Positions 59,075-64,000 of a stretch of DNA of 64,000 nt are shown piece by piece. The first letter of the stretch is position 1; each line of letters begins with the position of its first letter. Origin of the DNA: Reticulitermes speratus (taxonomy: Eukaryota > Arthropoda > Insecta > Blattodea > Rhinotermitidae); assembly GCA_021186555.1 (NCBI GenBank), contig JAJKFL010000013.1, positions 34,066,743 through 34,130,742 of the forward strand, read 5' to 3'. A program made the translations under genes and the position numbers. The notes beneath the pieces were generated by a model that saw only the letters and a program-made list of their open reading frames with translations, did not search any database and was not told the DNA's origin.

Positions 59075-59170
59075 CAACCAACAAATGCACTTAATAAAAT
59101 ACAATTTATAAGAAGTACTAAATTCCTACATGTTTCGGCATCGGTATGCCATCCTCAGGGAATTTTAAAA
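59075..59170 (-). mobile_element. Penelope-like element end
   Basis: The minus strand carries a hammerhead (59120-59165) followed by a TTTATTAAGTGCATTTGTTGG end at about 59076-59097, equivalent to the outer ends at 3687 and 5488. The element may extend to the right, but I recognise no protein up to 59740. It abuts the LINE fragment at 59070. Confidence 0.55.
59120..59165 (-). ncRNA. Hammerhead ribozyme motif, best in window
   Basis: On the minus strand stem I pairs AAATTCC (59165-59159) with GGAATTT (59126-59120), seven perfect pairs. The core is CTGAGGA (59158-59152); the variable seventh position is G, which the hammerhead consensus allows. One extra U follows. Stem II pairs GGCAT with ATGCC. 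GAA, the stem III palindrome ACATGT (59133-59128) and A at the cleavage position complete it. Confidence 0.75.
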
Positions 59171-59744
59171 CAAAGGCGTTTAAGCCCAACAAGTTATTCT
59201 AGGTATTACATTTCCCGTATTGGAATGTTTAAAATGTTGAAGTTCTAATATATGTAAAAGTTGATAAGCATAAAAAGTACAGCATTGTGATGTTAAAATT
59301 ATATGATAGTGAGCAGTTCCAAGTATAAGTTCCCGTAGTTGTTCATGTTCTGTACGGAGTATGCATACAAATATGTGTCTCGTTCTTAAATGATCCGAAG
59401 GGATCTCGTCCTGTAAATATATTATCAATGTTAATTTTAGATAAATAAGATATATTATTATTATTTATATTAACGGAAGATGAATTTATGGCAGTATTAT
59501 ATAATTCAGAGTACATACCAAATGGAGCGTGTAAATGTGCGTTGTGTCGGGGGTGCAGTATACTTAATAAGTGCCCTGTAGCGTTGTGTAAAAGAAGTAT
59601 ATTTGTGCGCCTGCCTATTGCTGGGTCACGAATGCATAGACCTTTATTTCCATACGCCCTAAATATCTTCATAACATGATGTTATGGCACACAAAACGTA
59701 ACCTTGGGGCTGTAAATGGACATTTTTTTTACTCAAAATATTAC
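59171..59744. other. No gene recognised
   Basis: A TTATTATTATT run near 59455. The 109-codon minus-strand frame at 59343-59672 shows no domain, although it could be non-coding sequence of the neighbouring Penelope-like element. Confidence 0.35.
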
Positions 59745-59975
59745 CTTCTATGAGAGATTTGAATTTCTCACAGCAATAAACTATGTCTTTAGTGCTGTAA
59801 CAACACGCAGTATTATAGACTATGTCGTAAGGATTCGTAGTTACGAACTGCTACATCTTCTAGATGAAATATTACCTTTCTACCATGAAGAAAGGGGCAT
59901 CATTCCGTGCGAAATATCAGACGCCCTCTGCTAAATCACACGAAGTCACATCCTAGAACACTACAATTTTGAGAA
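59745..59975 (+). repeat. Dispersed repeat G, plus-strand copy
   Basis: Translation begins 'ERFEFLTAINYVFSAVTTRS' and, after a stop, ends 'ITRSHILEHYNF' (about 59935-59970). These match the head and tail of the insect repeat pattern also seen at 46105-46290 (tail usually 'R-R-H-I-P-E-D-S-x-L'). The 72-codon frame here is not a gene. Confidence 0.5.
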
Positions 59976-60657
59976 GAGATATAACAGTTTTCATTCTGCG
60001 CACAGCAATAAAACATCGTTTGCCTTCTGCGGTGTACTTGTTCTGTTTTGGTTCTGCAAAAATTAAAGTTTGTGACCTTTTAACATTGGAAATTATAGGC
60101 TACCGTGAGTTAGGGATTTTCTTTAATGAACAAGTTAGAGAGGGTTAAAACAGAATATAGATTTAAATAAATAAACTATCATATGATGTATATTGGGTGT
60201 CTATTTGTGTAACAAATCAAACCTTATTTAAAATCGAATATTTATTTCAATAAAAAGTACAAGGAAATTTTTAAAAATTGTGGTACGTAGAAAGTTATAG
60301 AAACAGTATTTACATATAATCAAAGTTATATTTCTATTAATAATTTGAAGATGTATAAGCATGAAAAGACAATATCAAAGATTATAATCGAAGTTACGTA
60401 AATATTTTGTACGAAAATGATCTTGTGCCCCGTTCAATCTTGGCCTAGTATTAGCGAGCTTCAATTCTCGGCCTCTGTTACCAAGGGGGTCAAGAGGCCT
60501 CCTAGTAGAGTATGGTACAGTGCTCATTATAGCATTCACTTCAAAAGGTGGTGACTGTCCGCAGAGGAAACACTTTTGATACTGTCTCTCTGTTAGAGCT
60601 GCGTGTCTAAATTCTTGACTAATTTCAAGATAAACACTAAAAGTGTTCCTTCTCACG

Positions 60658-60697
<40 letters not shown>

Positions 60698-60959
60698 ATA
60701 AAATATTCCCCTACAGCATATTTACAATCGATATGAAGGCAGTCATGACTTTCATCCGATCTGTGCATAGGATGTAAAGTTATTGACTAACATATTACAT
60801 CGTCAAATTATTCTCCAGCGTGTCTAGCTCTGCCGTATTTCTTGTACCTATTTAGTATACCGCAAGATATTCAGTTTCTTGTACATATCTCGTAAGTGGC
60901 AAGATACAGTGTACGTAGGTATTCAAGTAAAATATATCTTTGTTTTAGTTCGATTATAA
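59976..60959. other. No gene recognised
   Basis: A CA repeat at 60663-60695 and a minus-strand 93-codon frame (60375-60656) without domain resemblance. Confidence 0.4.
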
Positions 60960-61100
60960 TCATAAGTGGAACATATGGGCAAATTACAGTAACATTTCCT
61001 GGTACAATTTCCCACATGGAGCTGAGTTGTTCCATAAGGACTGACGGACGGACAAACATGGAGAATCTAATAGTCTAAACGCGCCTAAAAATGTGTGTCT
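60960..61100 (+). repeat. Dispersed repeat F, tail fragment
   Basis: CCACATGGAGCTGAGTTGTT, GGACTGACGGACGGACAAAC and ACGCGCCTAAAAATG (61079-61092) match the tail of the long copy at 34215-34690. Confidence 0.5.
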
Positions 61101-62455
61101 GACGCGTAAACTGGCGGTAAATTTACCGGACAATTGCTTGGCCGAACGGAAGCAGAAAGGGGGTCAACTTCCTAACCCCCTGCCACCCTTCCAGCAGTGT
61201 GTAATTACTGATATATGCAGACATCAATCTGGAAGTGTCAGGTTCGATAAATCACTGTGCTCTGTGCCTGGCACTGACGCAAACACGGGAACAGTTTAAC
61301 CACAAACAAAAACATATAGAACGAAAATATTGTTATTCAAATACATTAAAGGTACTTGGATTTCTATTGGAAATTCACGTTTCATGTTAGCGGATATGTT
61401 CTATACTGTTACATAGTTGTTCCTAATATTCAACATCGAGTGGAAATGTAACTTAACCCCTATGAACACGGCTTACAAATATATCGTAGTCGACACAACA
61501 TGAAAACCTCGATATCTGGTATTGATTTGTGATGGAATTCAATAAAAGAAAATTTTGAGCATTAGCAGGGGTGTAAATATTGTTGATATTGCTGCAATTT
61601 CAAGAAATATACCTCTTATTGAAGTTTATTTCTTGATTTAATAAACAAGAAATTATCAAGTTTATAGGCTAATCATAATAAATTTCAGTATATTATTCAG
61701 TATAGTTACTTGCTGTTAACTTAAAAATCAGAGCTTTGTTCCCCGCAATTGAAAGCATTTTTTTATTTTACGCAGCATTCAGATTTGTCCACCCCAACGT
61801 CTAATGCAGTGAGTAACTTTGGCAAAGCGGTTCTGGCCTGAAGATATGGAATAAACACAATAGCAATAGTGTTCTGGATGCGTAGAACTTCATAGCCATT
61901 CCTCCATAGACGGTGTACTCTTGGTAATGCAGTGCTTAGGCACTGCGCTTGGTCTTCTCCCTCTAAATGGGCAGTACCATTTAGCATTACAAGAAATGCA
62001 CTGCACCTTTCATGACTCTCTCAACATGTCTACTTTGTGCTTGGAACTGAATTATATGAATGCACGTATCTGCTGTCCAACAGCAAGTGTATGATTTCGA
62101 TAATCTATGTATTTGTATTGTAGTTCTAAATAAAAATTGTGCAGGCGTATTTCCATCAGAACACTCTTGAAGTTTCTTGTCTTTGCGATGGTTTGAATCT
62201 CAATGAATCTGATGTATCATTGCCGAATTCGTCGTATCCTGAGTCACCTGAAGGTTACCTTAGAGAGAACGTAATGAAAATAAAAAATGATTGATCATGT
62301 TGTGATGGAATACCGGTAGAAACGCTTTACAAAAAGGTATATATCAGAAAGTGAAATATTGTAGTAAGTGGAATTTAAAATGCAACCTTAACAAAACTCA
62401 GCTGACGATATTGAAAGAAAACGGAAAACTGAAAAACAGAGAATGTTATTATGTA
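61101..62455. other. No gene recognised
   Basis: A 74-codon minus-strand frame (61763-61987) shows no domain. The TA at 62454-62455 is the left target duplication of the next element. Confidence 0.4.
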
Positions 62456-63434
62456 CAGAGTGGGCGAGAAGTCACCGTACACCAGACAATACGCACCTCA
62501 GACTCAATTTAAGTTTACACAGCACAGCACGCACTACAATGTAAAATGGTAGTTTGGCAACAGTGACCAAGATAGTGCATACGTGATTCGCCGCACACCA
62601 CATGAAGAAAGACTTGAATGTGAGGCCGTATCGCCCAACTTTCGTGAATGAACTGTCGGATGCCGACATGGAGCGGCGCTATGAATCATGCCATGCTCTG
62701 CTGGACACATTCTCAAATGCCGTATCCCGATCAAAGGTTCTTTTCAGTGATGAATGTGCCATCTATCGCAGTGCGCGCGACAGAAATGTGGTGTTCTGGT
62801 CAAAGGAGAATCCAAATTTCACGCAGGAGCTGGAACATAATCCACCGCATGTGATGATATGGGCGGGTATTACATCAGATTATCTGATTGGACCTTACTT
62901 TTTCGATGGACCGGTGAATGCGGCATCTTGTTCGGCAACGTTGGAGACGTGGCTTATACCTCAGCTCAGAGACAGAGGACTCATGGATGACGTGTGGCTG
63001 CAGCACGATGGGGCACCCGCAAACTTCGCTCTTTCTGTGCGCGTAGTTTTGAACGAACATTTTCCAGGCCGATGGATTGGCCGTGGCTCACCAACATCTC
63101 CGGCACCATTGCCATGGCCACCACGTAGTCCTGACCTTACCACCCCAGACAATTCGTTGTGGGGTATTATCAAGGGAAGAGTGGCTGCGTGTCGCTACAA
63201 CACCAACGAAGATTTGCGCAGAGCTGTGGAAGACGCCTTTCGCACAATTACTCGAAAAATGCTCCGACGTATGTCACAGAGGACATGGAGGCGCATTCGT
63301 TTGTGTGTCCAGCATCAAGATGCACATACGGATCCACTGGGCATGTAACCAAGACTTACGTAAGTGATTCAAATTAATTATGATTGATTATGATTGCATA
63401 CTAGTTGGTGTACGGTGACTTCTCGCCCACCCTG
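62456..63434 (+). mobile_element. Tc1/mariner element, young copy
   Basis: A 979-bp insert with 29-bp inverted ends (62456-62484 and 63406-63434) that differ at one base. The ends start CAGAGTGGGCGAGAAGTCAC (left) and CAGGGTGGGCGAGAAGTCAC (right, read inward). TA flanks both sides (62454-62455 and 63435-63436). The flanks restore a plausible empty site, ATGTACAT. Near-identical ends and a long open frame argue for recent insertion. Confidence 0.9.
62602..63348 (+). CDS. Tc1/mariner transposase, catalytic domain only (248 aa)
   Basis: This is a DDE/D-type transposase catalytic domain, which would cut and join transposon ends. Visible catalytic aspartates are D50 in 'FSDECAIY', D136 in 'LQHDGAPAN' and D183 in 'TTPDNSLWG', with 46 residues between the last two. 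A proline-rich loop 'GSPTSPAPLPWPPRSPDL' precedes the third. The frame is open to its stop at 63348, 57 bp before the right inverted end. Family members usually have about 100 more N-terminal residues with two helix-turn-helix DNA-binding domains. Only 117 bp lie between the left end and the first ATG, and they do not encode these. So the protein probably cannot bind its ends unaided. No promoter was recognised. Confidence 0.85.
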   Translation: MKKDLNVRPYRPTFVNELSDADMERRYESCHALLDTFSNAVSRSKVLFSDECAIYRSARDRNVVFWSKENPNFTQELEHNPPHVMIWAGITSDYLIGPYFFDGPVNAASCSATLETWLIPQLRDRGLMDDVWLQHDGAPANFALSVRVVLNEHFPGRWIGRGSPTSPAPLPWPPRSPDLTTPDNSLWGIIKGRVAACRYNTNEDLRRAVEDAFRTITRKMLRRMSQRTWRRIRLCVQHQDAHTDPLGM

Positions 63435-63438
63435 TACA

Positions 63439-63774
63439 TGGTCAAAGATTGGAGGCAGTAAAAGAATTTATTTATTTATTTAGGGTTAAAGCTAAAATGT
63501 TTTGGAGAATTGAGTAGATAAAAGGAAAGTGCAAAAGGCAAACAGACATTAAACCAACTGACAATTGTTTGATTAGAATACCCAATTTCCTACAAGAATC
63601 CTCTAAGTATTTTTCATACATATTGAAGTAGGATATATAATAAACCAAACGAAGTATATATAGATATTTTCTACTGCCCTGCGGCGCCGTCTGTTCTGGT
63701 AGAAATGTAACAACACTTTATAGGTATCCTAAAGATGGATGGAGCAAGTACTTTTCAAAATGTGTTACATTTTT
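63439..63774. other. No gene or repeat recognised
   Basis: A short TTTATTTATTTA run near 63470. Nothing else called. Confidence 0.4.
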
Positions 63775-63850
63775 ATCAAATTACAAGACGTCACATGCCA
63801 GAAGACACTAGACTAAACTTCATAATTGCCGCCGGGATAGCCTCAAGACT
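63775..63850 (+). repeat. Dispersed end module
   Basis: CGTCACATGCCAGAAGACAC (63789-63808) is the plus-strand form of the 'GTCTTCTGG..TGTGACG' module and translates to 'RRHMPEDTRL'. Only one end is visible. Confidence 0.4.
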
Positions 63851-64000
63851 TACGAACGAGATATGCGTTGTAACGTCACGTAGACTTGTTACCGGATATC
63901 GACTTTTCGAGGGGATATACAAACACATGTTCAGAGCAAAAGCGAATTCTACTCTGAAGGCTGGCGCGGTGTCTTTCGTCTACCAGTTTACGGCAATATA
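63851..64000. other. No gene or repeat recognised
   Basis: Nothing recognisable up to the window edge. Confidence 0.4.

Noticed and set aside
1-64000. CRISPR array, operon or bacterial genes
   Set aside because: Nothing resembles prokaryotic organisation; repeats are eukaryotic SINE, LINE, DNA-transposon and satellite types.

Overview
The window looks like gene-poor DNA from a large, repeat-rich insect genome. Base composition is AT-rich and no open reading frame over 100 codons resembles a host protein. Nearly every recognisable sequence is a mobile element or a satellite-like repeat. The mix suggests a polyneopteran, probably a cockroach or termite: LINE tails ending in an 'N-A-x-N-F-L-T-S stop' peptide, several tRNA-derived SINE families, foldback repeats with 'GTCTTCTGGGAT' ends, and Penelope-like ends carrying hammerhead motifs. 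This assignment rests on recalled family patterns, not on a search. The DNA is probably intergenic or inside a very long intron; a strong zero-length-exon (recursive) splice site at 2910/2911 fits the intron view.

Layout. 1-10 kb: simple repeats, the splice-like site, two long inverted repeats (3687-4318 and 5488-6159) whose arms carry hammerhead-ribozyme motifs, and two copies of one SINE. 11-19 kb: a SINE inserted beside an RTE-like LINE tail (13826-14808), a second LINE tail on the minus strand (17134-17550), a hAT-like MITE, and a fragment of the same LINE's 3' end. 20-31 kb: a decayed mariner (20704-22010, minus), a second mariner remnant (about 22985-23350), several SINEs (one with a 12-bp target duplication at 27280/27539) and a second hAT-like MITE. 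32-42 kb: a degenerate tandem repeat, a dispersed 'GGACGGACGGAC' repeat, a 745-bp foldback (34756-35500), further LINE tails, a Penelope-like inverted repeat, and a SINE inserted into the last codons of a LINE (40520-41165). 43-53 kb: foldbacks, an 80-bp palindrome next to CA/TA repeats, a truncated SINE, a minisatellite, a piggyBac fragment and a compact hammerhead inverted repeat. 55-64 kb: another foldback, a SINE with a 13-bp target duplication, a jockey-like LINE reverse-transcriptase fragment joined to a Penelope-like end with the best hammerhead of the window (59120-59165), and a young Tc1/mariner element (62456-63434) with matching 29-bp ends, a TA duplication and a 248-codon intact catalytic domain.

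The most unusual content is structural RNA. Five places carry a hammerhead-type core, three of them with self-complementary outer stems and one (37600-37641) with a non-consensus core base; further decayed copies exist. The arms of the 745-bp foldback hold a related fold in which a paired position changed on both sides between the two arms. There is no host pathway to describe; the elements interact only as insertion targets of one another.
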